Shown: positions 25,400-33,355, numbered from the stretch's first letter. The stretch: DNA of 64,000 nt from Nocardia caishijiensis NBRC 108228 (GCF_001612825.1 NZ_BDBE01000036.1:1-64000), one strand, 5' to 3'. Numbers and translations: made by a program. The notes: a model not told the origin generated them from the letters alone.

Positions 25400-27094
25400 T
25401 CAATCCCACGGGCCAACGATCTCCGCACCGGCACGGAGCGCGGTACGCACCCGCGAATAATGGAGATTGCAGAGCCCGCGAACCTCGGCTGTTCGGGTAC
25501 AGTTCTCTGCTGAGCATTTTGGCTGGTCGGATCGGCTGAGTAACCATTTACTGTAATGCCGTTTGCAGAGTTCTCGAGTATGAGAATTTTTGTCGCACCC
25601 CTCATGCTTGCAGGTACTCCGATTGCGAAGCCATTGAGTGTAGTGTGACCGACAAAGTCCCCTCGCGCGCACAGGATTAATGCAATCTTTCGCACTGCAC
25701 GCCGACAACTTTGCGGGCAATTCTGTCGTGCCGTACTTCTTGACACGGCGGTAGTGCTTGTCGCACATTCCTTTTGTACCTGCAACTCGGTCACACTCGT
25801 CCGCAGAGCAAGTCGCTCGAGCCATCGGCATATAATCGTCCCGCCATCTTTCAAGTAGCACCAGAACCTCGGCTGGATCTCGTCGCCAGCCGAACTTGTC
25901 GCCTTTCGCGATATTGCAGGTCTTATGCGCGAGTGTCAGATTCTTCGGATCATGGCTTCCGCCTCGGGCAATCGGAATTATGTGGTCTACCTCCGCCGCT
26001 AGCGGGTGGGACTTAAATGCGTCAGTCGGAACCGGCAGCCCACATATGCTGCAATCATCGCCGTCGCGTGCCCGAATGTCATCCGCCGATAGGTACAACG
26101 ACGCGCTGCGATGGCGGCAGTCATCGCACAGCTTCTTCGAAATCGGTGTCATGCGGTTTCCGCCGCCGCTGGCGGGAGCTAGGTAGTCAATCAGCTTTCC
26201 ACATTGACCGCATTCGGCGGTTGTGCTTTTTGTTGGATGCCGTCGCGCCAAATTTCGGCATGTTATTGAGCAGTACCGACTCGTGCTGCCAGCACCGACC
26301 GGCTCGCCGCACCATCCGCATGGTCCGTTCGGTGTTTGGGGGGCTCGACTAGAAATTGCTCGAAGGGTCTCTCCTCGATTTTGTTGCTTCGCGTGGCTCG
26401 AGCACAGGCCCTTGCCTGATACCTGCCGATCGCAGGCAGGACCGCCGCATCGGGGCTTGCAGGCTTCCGAACAGTAGCGCCGACCCCTTGGAAGGCCTGC
26501 CAAATCTTTACCGCAGCCACGGCAAGGGCGACTCGTCGGATGTTCTGCGCCAATGCCGAGGTCCTTAGCGCGGGCTCGCGCTGCGAGCGGGGCAGATGAC
26601 AATCGGCCAGTCCGCTGGAGCTTTGCATAGTGATACCTGCATAGACCGCGTGCCTTTATCGCGTTCGAGCATTCGGTTGTGGAGCACATTCCGGTAGATC
26701 TTCTCAGGTTTTTGCGCGCGGCGTCGTAGTGCCGCTGGCACAGACCCTTCGCCGTGGTTTTGCCGTTGCAGTGAGCCGTCGAGCAGACCTTGGGCTTCCG
26801 CTTCTCTAGCGATCCAGTGCGACGCAGGCGTTGGCGATGCATGGAACAGAGCCCTTCACGGCTGCTCCGTGTCCGCTCACAATCAGGAGCGTGGCATCGC
26901 TCTCCCCGTGCACGTGAGCGGCTTCCGTTTGGGTCGCCGTACTTCCAGTAGGCTTGATAATGCTTTTCACAAAGCTGTTGACTCTTGTTCGAGACCTTCA
27001 AGGAACACGCCTCCGCCACGCAAGTGGCTACCGGACCCTTGCCTGATCTATCCGGCACAAAAGGTGCCGGCTCTGCGGCCGAACCATCTTCCAC
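25400..27094 (-). CDS. HNH nuclease embedded in a Cys/His zinc-finger repeat array
   Basis: A 564-residue protein with a central HNH nuclease domain (CSICGLPVP at about 348, AAEVDHIIPIARGGSHDPKN at about 367-385, then LTLAHKTCN at 386-394). On both sides lie short zinc-finger modules of the form C-x4-C-x(9-11)-C-x2-H, mostly ending GLCxxHY. I count eight: cysteine triads plus His at 25/30/42/45, 67/72/83/86, 104/109/119/122, 137/142/152/155, 429/434/444/447, 466/471/481/484, 495/500/510/513 and 527/532/542/545, plus a ninth at 216/221/231/234. Three CxxC...CxxC-type knuckles lie between (191-212, 259-279, 295-326). GTG 27094 has no clear ribosome-binding site. AT-richer than its neighbours. 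Homing endonuclease, defence nuclease and element-processing nuclease are all possible. Confidence 0.82.
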   Translation of the reverse strand: MEDGSAAEPAPFVPDRSGKGPVATCVAEACSLKVSNKSQQLCEKHYQAYWKYGDPNGSRSRARGERCHAPDCERTRSSREGLCSMHRQRLRRTGSLEKRKPKVCSTAHCNGKTTAKGLCQRHYDAARKNLRRSTGMCSTTECSNAIKARGLCRYHYAKLQRTGRLSSAPLAARARAKDLGIGAEHPTSRPCRGCGKDLAGLPRGRRYCSEACKPRCGGPACDRQVSGKGLCSSHAKQQNRGETLRAISSRAPQTPNGPCGWCGEPVGAGSTSRYCSITCRNLARRHPTKSTTAECGQCGKLIDYLAPASGGGNRMTPISKKLCDDCRHRSASLYLSADDIRARDGDDCSICGLPVPTDAFKSHPLAAEVDHIIPIARGGSHDPKNLTLAHKTCNIAKGDKFGWRRDPAEVLVLLERWRDDYMPMARATCSADECDRVAGTKGMCDKHYRRVKKYGTTELPAKLSACSAKDCINPVRARGLCRSHYTQWLRNRSTCKHEGCDKNSHTRELCKRHYSKWLLSRSDQPKCSAENCTRTAEVRGLCNLHYSRVRTALRAGAEIVGPWD

Positions 27095-27158
27095 CTGCTC
27101 AGACTACGACGGGACACCGACGACCGTTCGCACCCGGCATGTGACAGCCTCTTGCCGG

Positions 27159-27192
27159 CCTCATGCTGACGAACTTGTTCGCCAGCATGAGG
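27159..27192. repeat. 34-bp near-perfect palindrome
   Basis: CCTCATGCTG (27159-27168) and CAGCATGAGG (27183-27192) enclose CGAAC-TT-GTTCG, with one A/C mismatch on each side between the inner and outer arms. It lies 65 bp upstream of the start of the minus-strand HNH gene. It may be an operator, a terminator of the fragment at 27316, or a recombination site. Confidence 0.6.
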
Positions 27193-27282
27193 TTATGGCT
27201 GTCTACCTGCCCGCGTGCCGGGGTGGCGACGCTGATGTACGTCGTGACCGGCGGCGCAACGCGCCCACCTGCGCAAATGAAG

Positions 27283-27306
27283 CGGCCCCCACAGGGACTC
27301 GAACCC
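27283..27306 (-). other. tRNA-like 3' fragment (T-arm plus acceptor strand)
   Basis: On the minus strand CAGGG-TTCGAGT-CCCTG forms a perfect T-arm, followed by TGGGGGC where an acceptor strand would be. No D- or anticodon arm precedes it. It is not the tRNA-Ala end used by the elements, so it may mark a different, older attachment site. Confidence 0.45.
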
Positions 27307-27315
27307 TGACTGGGC

Positions 27316-27477
27316 GGCTAGTACTTCCTGAACCGCTTGTTGAAGTCCTCGATGCGAAGCTTGACCGGATACAGCCGGATCCACTCCGGCCGTCCGCGAT
27401 CGAGTCATAACCCCCGCGACACAGACGGTCTCGCCGTAGGTGTCGCTGGGATTCGGGTAGGTCTTGATTGTGATCAT
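27316..27477 (-). pseudogene. Frameshifted N-terminal fragment of an uncharacterised protein
   Basis: Two adjacent frames together read KTYPNPSDTYGETVCVAGV, then after a shift PEWIRLYPVKLRIEDFNKRF and RKY, ending at a TAG. The ETVCVAG...WIRLYPV...RF.KY pattern is one I know from the N-terminus of uncharacterised bacterial proteins, but I cannot name the family. The fragment ends just before the tRNA-like T-arm at 27306. The gene is broken by a frameshift and truncated. Confidence 0.5.
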
Positions 27478-28067
27478 CGCCGTTGCTGTCACGTCGCCCG
27501 CGCGCGGTGACCTGATGCCCATTGACCCCCCGGAATCCGGCCGATGGCTGTCCCCGCTCAACCATAGTAATGCGGAGAGGTGAGTGATCGCAGCAGTTCA
27601 ACCAGCAGACTGCCGGGGCGAAGATTATTGTGATGCAATCTATTTCAATACACGGTGGGTGCTTCGGCCTGCTGCTATGGCAGATGTTCGCCGTCGTGGT
27701 TCTCGGCACCCTGGATCTCGAAGACGGCCTCGAGCGGCGCTGCCCGCTGGCCCAGTGGGGGCTCGCATCAGGGTGCGCGGATTGTCCGGGGGCGACGGTT
27801 CGTCGACCGGGCGCGTCGGCCTATGTCGCCCACTGTCAGGTCGACGGCCGTGGCGGCGGCGTTGAACAGGCGATTGGCGGATGGGTTGCGTGGTGCACGC
27901 GACGGGTGTGCTGTGCGAGCACGGTGTCCTTGAACGTTCGGTACGTCGGTGGTGCGGAAGTAGCGTATCCCTGCTGTCCAAGCCAAGGCGGTGGCCGCGC
28001 TGTTGAGTTGGCTGCAGAGTCGTGGCGATAGCGATCCGTGCTGAAGCTCGTGTCGAGCGGTTTCCCG

Positions 28068-28580
28068 GCTCTGATCGCGCAGCGTCGGTTGTGTGCCCTG
28101 CCGGGAAGAAGTCGGTAGGTGCAAGACTTGAGCGGGCCCACCGGTAACCCCCCGCTTTCGTCGTAGAGGTGGCATCAGTGTCAGGCGTTGCCGAGAGAAG
28201 ATTGTTCGAGAACTGAAGGCCGCGCTGTCGGCAGATTTCATCTTTGTGCTGGTCAACCCTTTTCCTATGCTCCTGACCATCTCAGTAAGGTGAACCGGGC
28301 GGCTTCCTGTCGCCCGTTGGGGTACTTGACGTTCTGACCACTGATCAGCGCGGGCCGAGTACCTGCTGCTGGTCTCGGGTAGCGCGCGGAGGGGTGCGGC
28401 GCGGTTTTGGCCTCGGACGAAGGTTCCGATCAAAGCATCGAAATTGTGTTGCAGCCGAGTATGTTTCGCGGTTTCAACGATCTTCTTGCCCGGTCGCGGC
28501 GGTCGCGCGCTGGACTGATCGTCAGTGGGGTCGGGCTCCGCACACCGACCCCGTCAGGCCGATGGGCCCATGACGCTCTA
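28068..28580. repeat. Conserved right-end block, element A copy
   Basis: About 510 bp that align throughout with 37097-37611 (for example GGTGCAAGACTTGAGCGGG, GATTGTTCGAGAACTGAAGG, TGACGTTCTGACCA and CATGACGCTCTATG). No common reading frame is kept through both copies, because short indels shift it. It runs directly into attachment copy 2. Possible contents are integrase arm sites, excision or transfer sequences. Confidence 0.72.
28143..28158. promoter_or_regulatory. Candidate integrase arm-type site, element A right end
   Basis: GGTAACCCCCCGCTTT, one base different from the left-end copy at 21546. Confidence 0.42.
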
Positions 28581-28616
28581 TGTGGGGGTCAGGGGTTCGA
28601 GTCCCCTTAGCTCCAC
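28581..28616 (+). repeat. Attachment-site repeat 2 (junction of elements A and B)
   Basis: Identical 36-bp copy of the tRNA-Ala 3' end. To its left it matches the sequence left of copy 3 (CATGACGCTCTA); to its right it matches the sequence right of copy 1 for a further 24 bases and more loosely beyond. That is the structure expected at the joint between two tandem elements. Confidence 0.88.
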
Positions 28617-28624
28617 AGAAATAG

Positions 28625-28663
28625 CAGGTCAGGCCCGGTCGCAGACCGGGCCTGACCTGTTTT
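28625..28663 (+). terminator. Terminator-like hairpin at element B left end
   Basis: A perfect 16-bp stem (28625-28640 / 28644-28659) with a GCA loop followed by TTTTA. It is the second copy of the element-borne terminator. Confidence 0.82.
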
Positions 28664-28680
28664 ATTGTGTCTAGCCCCCC

Positions 28681-28695
28681 GTTTACCCCCCGTTT
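28681..28695. promoter_or_regulatory. Candidate integrase arm-type site, element B left end
   Basis: GTTTACCCCCCGTTT, matching the element A left-end motif at 21546 in sequence and in distance from the terminator hairpin. Confidence 0.4.
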
Positions 28696-28863
28696 GGCCC
28701 TAGATCCAGTTTACGGTCGCCAGCTATACGGTCGTGTGCCGCTGCGGCCAGCGAGAAGGCTGACGGATTCGCTGACGGACTGCCTTGACCATCGCTGTGG
28801 ATGCCACACGGTCGCGATGGAGTAGTCGACCCTCAATAGGGGTGGTTCGGTGACCGTGTCTTG

Positions 28864-29565
28864 TCAGCTGTCGCATAGGAGGATGTTTTCGGCCGGGTTC
28901 CACAAGTAGCGTGGTATTCCGACCAGGGCAGGCAATGGTAGGAAGTCCCAGTGGTGGGGCAGATGGCCGATTCCGAGGTTGGGATCGTGTGCGAAGATCC
29001 GAGGGTCCCAGTCTGGGTCGCCGACAAGTACTCCGCAAAAGCCCAACTCCGACAAGGGGATCGGTGGCGCAATGCCGCGGCTGTCGGCCGGTCGGGGTAT
29101 GCGCCATTCGCGTTCATGGGACCAGTCGGATTGACCACTGAGCTCGACAGCCCAGGTGCGGAGTCTCTCATCGTCTTTCAGCATCTGGTACTCATCGGGC
29201 CGGGCGTACCACACTGGTCCGCCGCCTGCGGCGTAGACGTGCTGTCGGTCGAACATCAGTGCCCAGGGTTCGTAGCCTCGGGTTTCGATGAGGTAGCTCA
29301 CTCCGGCCTGTGTGGCCTCAGTCATGCATACTGAGGGCATTCCGCCCGAGTAGGTCACGAACGGCGAGATTGCGCCATCAGTCAGGATCGATTCCATGCG
29401 CTCGACGGCGTCCAATGCTCGGATCGCTTCGGGCACACCGATACCAGGTGGACGGTTTCGGTGTACGAAATGGACGAGGGTCGACGAAAGGTCAGGGTGA
29501 GTTACGTCCCGCAGGCCCACTGGCTCGGTGACTCGTTGCCCGGTGCCTGTTCGCAGGGTGTCCAT
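28864..29565 (-). CDS. DUF2971-like protein of unknown function (element B)
   Basis: A 233-residue soluble protein. Features reminiscent of DUF2971 are an early LVHFVHRNRPPGIGVPEAIR, a SVCMTEAT segment, WALMFDRQHVYAAGGGPVWY and a HEREWRIPRP motif like the xExEWR of that family. The Trp-rich C-terminus (HHWDFLPLPALVGIPRYLWN) is distinctive. Members of DUF2971 occur in phage and defence contexts, but no activity is established. ATG 29565 has no evident ribosome-binding site. Family assignment is tentative. Confidence 0.6.
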   Translation of the reverse strand: MDTLRTGTGQRVTEPVGLRDVTHPDLSSTLVHFVHRNRPPGIGVPEAIRALDAVERMESILTDGAISPFVTYSGGMPSVCMTEATQAGVSYLIETRGYEPWALMFDRQHVYAAGGGPVWYARPDEYQMLKDDERLRTWAVELSGQSDWSHEREWRIPRPADSRGIAPPIPLSELGFCGVLVGDPDWDPRIFAHDPNLGIGHLPHHWDFLPLPALVGIPRYLWNPAENILLCDS

Positions 29566-29682
29566 GGCGGTTATTCCGTTTTCGGAGCCGCTGCCGTTAC
29601 GTTTGACTGTCAGTCGCCGCGCTCCGTACTGCGGGGCGGTGATTGCCCAATCGCACTTCTAGGGACTCGGGCGCTGGCTAGC

Positions 29683-30192
29683 CTAGGGCCGGTACTTCCA
29701 ATCGCGCTCCATTGCCAGTCTCAGTAGTTGCTTCGCGGCAAGCAGGCAAGCGCCCTTGTCGTCGGCAGGAACGGCATTGAAGTCTATGTGTCCGTGATCG
29801 TCGGGGCGGTTCTCGTTCATCGAGTCGTCCCAGACAGTGAGAGGCTGTCGCGCCTCACCGCCGTGTGGCGACTTGACCTCGACCGACTCGACTTCCTCGA
29901 CGGTCACAGCGAGGACGCCGATCGGCGCGTTGTAGGGCTTTCCGAGCGGTTCGCATCGCTCTTTGATTGCGTTGAGTTTTGCCTGGTATGCCTGCTCGGG
30001 AGTTGTCGCGCTGCCGCGTGCGATCGACATGCGGTTGTTGTCGTGCTTTCGATCCGTGGTGCTGATGTTGAAGGCGCTAGGATCGATGACGTCGTTGGTG
30101 AACCAGTTGCTGATGATCGGCCGGAGCAGCTCTTCGGTGGGCACGGTGATGGGCTCACGAAGAATTTCGGGGCTTTCGCTGTCGTCGCTCAT
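29683..30192 (-). CDS. Unknown protein, second gene of a two-gene operon
   Basis: A 169-residue acidic soluble protein with no family I recognise. Visible segments: an N-terminal TEELLRPIISNWFTNDVIDP, a polar middle with SATTPEQAYQAKLNAIKERC, and a C-terminal CLLAAKQLLRLAMERDWKYR. ATG 30192 overlaps the upstream stop (ATGA), so it is co-translated with the 385-residue gene and probably forms a functional pair with it. Confidence 0.68.
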   Translation of the reverse strand: MSDDSESPEILREPITVPTEELLRPIISNWFTNDVIDPSAFNISTTDRKHDNNRMSIARGSATTPEQAYQAKLNAIKERCEPLGKPYNAPIGVLAVTVEEVESVEVKSPHGGEARQPLTVWDDSMNENRPDDHGHIDFNAVPADDKGACLLAAKQLLRLAMERDWKYRP

Positions 30193-31346
30193 CGATCGCC
30201 TGCCTCGGACAGCCATGAGTCGAGCGCTTCGGCCAAGTCCGAGATGTCAGCAGCAATGGTGCCCTCATCGAATGTTCCTGCCTCAACGTCTGCGGCGTGT
30301 ATGTACAAACTCCCGCTGGGCTCGACGTCGATCGTTAGCTGGTTTTCCGCCTCGGGCCAGTAGAAGCGGATCCCGCCTTCCTCGGTTGGGAAGATAGTGC
30401 GGGTGAAGTTGCCGAGAGAGATCATCGCCTCGATTACCGTGTGAGCGCGTTCGATTGCCAACTTCGAGATCGCTTCGCCGGACTCGCCATCCATCCAACC
30501 CTCGGCGAGGTCAGCAAGAGCGTCGACAGATGCGCGCGCGAGCTGGGCGTCCTCAGAGAACTCGACAACGGAGAGGGACTTGAGTCTGTCCAGTTTGATA
30601 AGCCGGTTGTTTGCGTTGAAGTGGCCGATGCCCTCAGCGGAGCATTTGAATAGTTGGCGACCGGAATCGACGTTTACTTTTACGCCGGAGTCCAGGTATG
30701 GAACTTGAACATCGGCCCTGTGCTCACGGTCTCGGACGATCAGCCGACCTGAGAGCACGTGGATGTCGATGACATGCCCGGTGATGGTGACAGGCCGAGC
30801 CGAGTCGACCTCTAGTCGGCGCATCACCCTTTTCCGTGCCCAGTTGTCGTACTTGGGAACGGGCTTCCAGTCAGCGACGTCGGTCGCGGCGACCTGGATA
30901 GCATCGCCAGCCTGCATAGTTTGGCCGAGTTTCTTGACCTTTTGGTGAAGTCGTCGGATCTCGCCGGGGATTGTGCCGTTGCCTGTCTGGGCATAGTCGA
31001 TGAACGCTTCGACGGTTTCGAGGGCTCGGCCGTAGTCGTGTTCGAGTTCGTCTTCGGCGAACATGTCGATGGCGCCGGCGCCGAGATCGTACTCGAGCTG
31101 TGGCTTCGCTGATCCTTCGCCGATTTTCTGGACGAGACGCAGGGCGATGAGGTCGTCATACCCGTTCGGCACGCGCTTTTGGAGAGGGTGGCGTTCGAGC
31201 CAGTAGAGCTTGACGAGTGATCGAAGGATGTCCTCGAACGCGGCGACCTCGAGGAGTGACTCGGCCGGCATGCCTTTGGCGTCGAATCGTGCACCGCTGA
31301 GGCGCATTACCGCTATGACGCGCGACTCGGAATCCTCGGCTGGCAC
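30189..31346 (-). CDS. Unknown protein, first gene of a two-gene operon
   Basis: A 385-residue soluble protein. The N-terminal domain starts IAVMRLSGARFDAKGMPAES and continues with helices up to about residue 145. A central beta-rich domain (about 185-260) has ITGHVIDIHVLSGRLIVRDR. The C-terminal 100 residues hold FPTEEGGIRFYWPEAENQ and SGSLYIHAAD, an alternating strand pattern. No nuclease, protease or membrane motif is obvious. The segment RLSGARFDA...EDILRSLVKLYWLERHP resembles proteins seen in other bacterial accessory regions, but I cannot name the family. Confidence 0.7.
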   Translation of the reverse strand: MPAEDSESRVIAVMRLSGARFDAKGMPAESLLEVAAFEDILRSLVKLYWLERHPLQKRVPNGYDDLIALRLVQKIGEGSAKPQLEYDLGAGAIDMFAEDELEHDYGRALETVEAFIDYAQTGNGTIPGEIRRLHQKVKKLGQTMQAGDAIQVAATDVADWKPVPKYDNWARKRVMRRLEVDSARPVTITGHVIDIHVLSGRLIVRDREHRADVQVPYLDSGVKVNVDSGRQLFKCSAEGIGHFNANNRLIKLDRLKSLSVVEFSEDAQLARASVDALADLAEGWMDGESGEAISKLAIERAHTVIEAMISLGNFTRTIFPTEEGGIRFYWPEAENQLTIDVEPSGSLYIHAADVEAGTFDEGTIAADISDLAEALDSWLSEAGDR

Positions 31347-31966
31347 TGCCAGAGGGTACCCGAAGTCGTCAGTGGCTGAGCGGCAATCACGGTTGACTGT
31401 CTACCTTGTTACAACCCGATGTAACGGTTGACGGGATCTGCGCTGACGGACAGTCGCCGGTACCGCGCGCTGAGATGGCGACGGCATGTTCAGGTTTGGT
31501 CCAACTCCCGCGTGTGGTCTGCGCAAGTAGTAGCCGCGACCCTTGAATGGCATCGATTCGAGGCTGCCGAGCCGTCGTCGCAGGTTGGTGCCCTCGGCAG
31601 GACACACAAAACATGGGCAACCGGAAAACGCCTGGTCATCGCGGATTCCTATCCGATCTAGCGATGCCGGTCCGCCGGTACCGATCGTATCGTGTTTCCA
31701 CCTTCGTTGAGCCCCTCGGCGGGGCAAATGAAGATGGAAACACGCGCGACCTGGATATTTGCTGCGGTCAACGAGTAGTCGAAGGCGGTTTTGCTCCAGG
31801 CTGAGCGGTGATGTGGTGTTCACTGGGTAATCGCCGATGCCAACTCGCTGTGTTGCGGGTTGGGAGTCGGCTGCCGTTCTCGAGGTTTCTCTGGGCGTGC
31901 AGGAGTTCGCGAGACCGGCGGAAGCCATCGGGATCTGGGCGACGTGATCGACACGACTCCCCGGTG
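31347..31966. other. Non-coding stretch between operon and DUF1761 gene
   Basis: About 620 bp holding the 72-bp repeat (31574) and the presumed promoter region of the two-gene operon. I see no supported gene; the frames that cross the repeat have no plausible composition. Confidence 0.45.
31574..31645. repeat. 72-bp conserved motif, element B copy
   Basis: See the copy at 23058-23129. The blocks ACATGGGCA and CTGGTCATCGCGGA are exact in both. It lies upstream of the two-gene operon (29683-31346), 228 bp from its first start codon. Confidence 0.6.
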
Positions 31967-32374
31967 TTACAGCAGCCCGATTACGACCGACATCGCCAGG
32001 AACAGGGCGAGCTGGTAACTGGAGTTGATGACCGTCAGCTTCGCAGGTTTCAGCTCGAAGGCATTGTGCTGCAGGAGCGTACTGGCAGAAAACGCCAGCC
32101 ATGCCGCGAACCCGACCAGCAAAGCCATCCCCACAGACTTGTCGCCGGTCGCCTCTGATGCGAGGGAGATCCCCGCGGCGAGGCCGACTGCGGTCACGAG
32201 ATTTGCGATGGCCAACTGGGTCATATTCCTCGCGCGAGCCGGTCGCGAGCGGTCCGACGTCACGCCCGTCAGCTGCTCCCAGGCGTTCGCGATGAAGCCC
32301 TTCTGATACCAGATGAACGCCACGACCATGCCCGCTACGAACGCGAGCGCGGCCGCGAGCCAGTTGATCTCCAT
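31967..32374 (-). CDS. DUF1761-family membrane protein
   Basis: A 135-residue four-helix membrane protein: INWLAAALAFVAGMVVAFIW at the start, then LAIANLVTAVGLAAGISLAS, VGMALLVGFAAWLAFSAS and INSSYQLALFLAMSVVIGLL. The WYxxxxFxxxW layout and helix pattern fit DUF1761, whose role is unknown. It diverges from the HxlR-type regulator at 32458 across 83 bp, a common regulator-target arrangement. Confidence 0.76.
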   Translation of the reverse strand: MEINWLAAALAFVAGMVVAFIWYQKGFIANAWEQLTGVTSDRSRPARARNMTQLAIANLVTAVGLAAGISLASEATGDKSVGMALLVGFAAWLAFSASTLLQHNAFELKPAKLTVINSSYQLALFLAMSVVIGLL

Positions 32375-32457
32375 TGCACAGCCCCTTCATCCCTCGTCAA
32401 ACCCAGCGCCGGTCATGGTGTGGCGCCCTGAGTCATCGGTTGATATTATCCACTGCG

Positions 32458-33093
32458 ATGGAAAACGTAAAGCATCCAGTCGGGCGCTCCTACGGTCAGT
32501 TCTGTGGCCTGGCGCGGGCGCTCGATGTCGTCGGGGACCGCTGGAATCTTCTGGTCGTGCGCGAGCTGCTGCCCGGGCCGCTGCGGTACGGCGAGCTGAA
32601 GTCCTTCCTCCCTGGCGTCGCGAGTAACCTCTTGGCCGAGCGTCTCCGGACGATGGAGTCGGCCGGGGTCGTGGAGCGACGACTGGGAGACACGGGAGTC
32701 CTCTATGGACTAACGCCGTGGGGCGCGGAGCTCCGGGAGCCGATGGAAGCCCTTGGCAGATGGGCCATTCCGCTGCTGGCGACCGGACGGGGCGATGATA
32801 CCTTCCGGCCCCGATGGCTGGCACTGGCCTTGCCCGCAATGCTTCGTGACAGGACGGCAGCGCCGCCTGTGGAGGTCGGCTTCGATGTGGAGGGACTCCT
32901 CATCGTTCTCCGGATCGACGAGGACGGCTCGAGCGCGAGAATCGACGCTGACCGTCAACCAGAGACCGTCCTGACCGCCGGGCCCGAGATCGTGATCGGA
33001 CTCGTTGCCGGTGCCCTCTCAGTGGATCAGGCCCTCGCGTCGGGGGCCGCCCTACTCGGTAACGCTGATGTTCTCCAGCGAGTGTTCCCTTAA
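32458..33093 (+). CDS. HxlR-family winged-helix regulator
   Basis: A 211-residue regulator. The HxlR winged helix spans residues about 8-100 with VVGDRWNLLVVRELLPGPLR, YGELKSFLPGVASNLLAERL and ESAGVVERR. The remaining 110 residues form a sterol-carrier-like domain (VEGLLIVLRIDEDGSSARI). ATG 32458 is about 10 bases downstream of a TATTAT box (32443-32448), so the transcript may be near-leaderless. Its likely target is the divergent DUF1761 gene. Confidence 0.86.
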   Translation: MENVKHPVGRSYGQFCGLARALDVVGDRWNLLVVRELLPGPLRYGELKSFLPGVASNLLAERLRTMESAGVVERRLGDTGVLYGLTPWGAELREPMEALGRWAIPLLATGRGDDTFRPRWLALALPAMLRDRTAAPPVEVGFDVEGLLIVLRIDEDGSSARIDADRQPETVLTAGPEIVIGLVAGALSVDQALASGAALLGNADVLQRVFP

Positions 33094-33355
33094 GGCGGTC
33101 AGCCACAAATCCAGCGCGGCCTGTTGCCTGCCGGTGGTGGATCAGGTAGCTCTTCAAGAGCTGAGCGGGCCGGGGCAACCACGGCTGGTGCGTCTGCTGG
33201 CCCGGTGGCCCGAATAGACACCCTCTATGATGCTCAAGAATTGATCGGTTCCTGGACATTTCGAACCCGAGCGGATACGGCCAGTTCGACTGGTGGTCTG
33301 AACTGTCCAGAAGTCGAGTCGCCACGGTGGCAGCCAGCTGCGGAAGGTGGTGGCC

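Larger units (their letters stand above)
27095..28067. other. Non-coding/decayed stretch of element A
   Basis: About 970 bp with no intact gene. It contains the palindrome at 27159, a tRNA-like T-arm at 27290 and a frameshifted gene fragment at 27316. The remainder (27600-28067) has short open frames with no recognisable domain. Confidence 0.5.
21447..28616. mobile_element. Integrative element A at tRNA-Ala (degenerate)
   Basis: About 7.2 kb bounded by 36-bp direct repeats of the tRNA-Ala 3' end (21447-21482 and 28581-28616). The left repeat is part of the intact tRNA. The element carries a small membrane protein, an XRE-type regulator, an ImmA/IrrE-PIN pair, an HNH zinc-finger protein and a non-coding right end. 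The only integrase trace is a C-terminal fragment at 25187-25398, so it is probably immobile on its own. GC and codon bias fall, most clearly in the HNH gene, consistent with foreign origin. Confidence 0.82.

Noticed and set aside
27633..28031. Plus-strand frames in the decayed part of element A
   Set aside because: Short, overlapping in several frames and without any recognisable domain; left as non-coding.
31401..32390. A 329-codon minus-strand frame through the second 72-bp repeat and the DUF1761 gene
   Set aside because: It overlaps a well-supported four-helix membrane gene in another frame, and its translation is Arg/Gly/Ser-rich without motifs.
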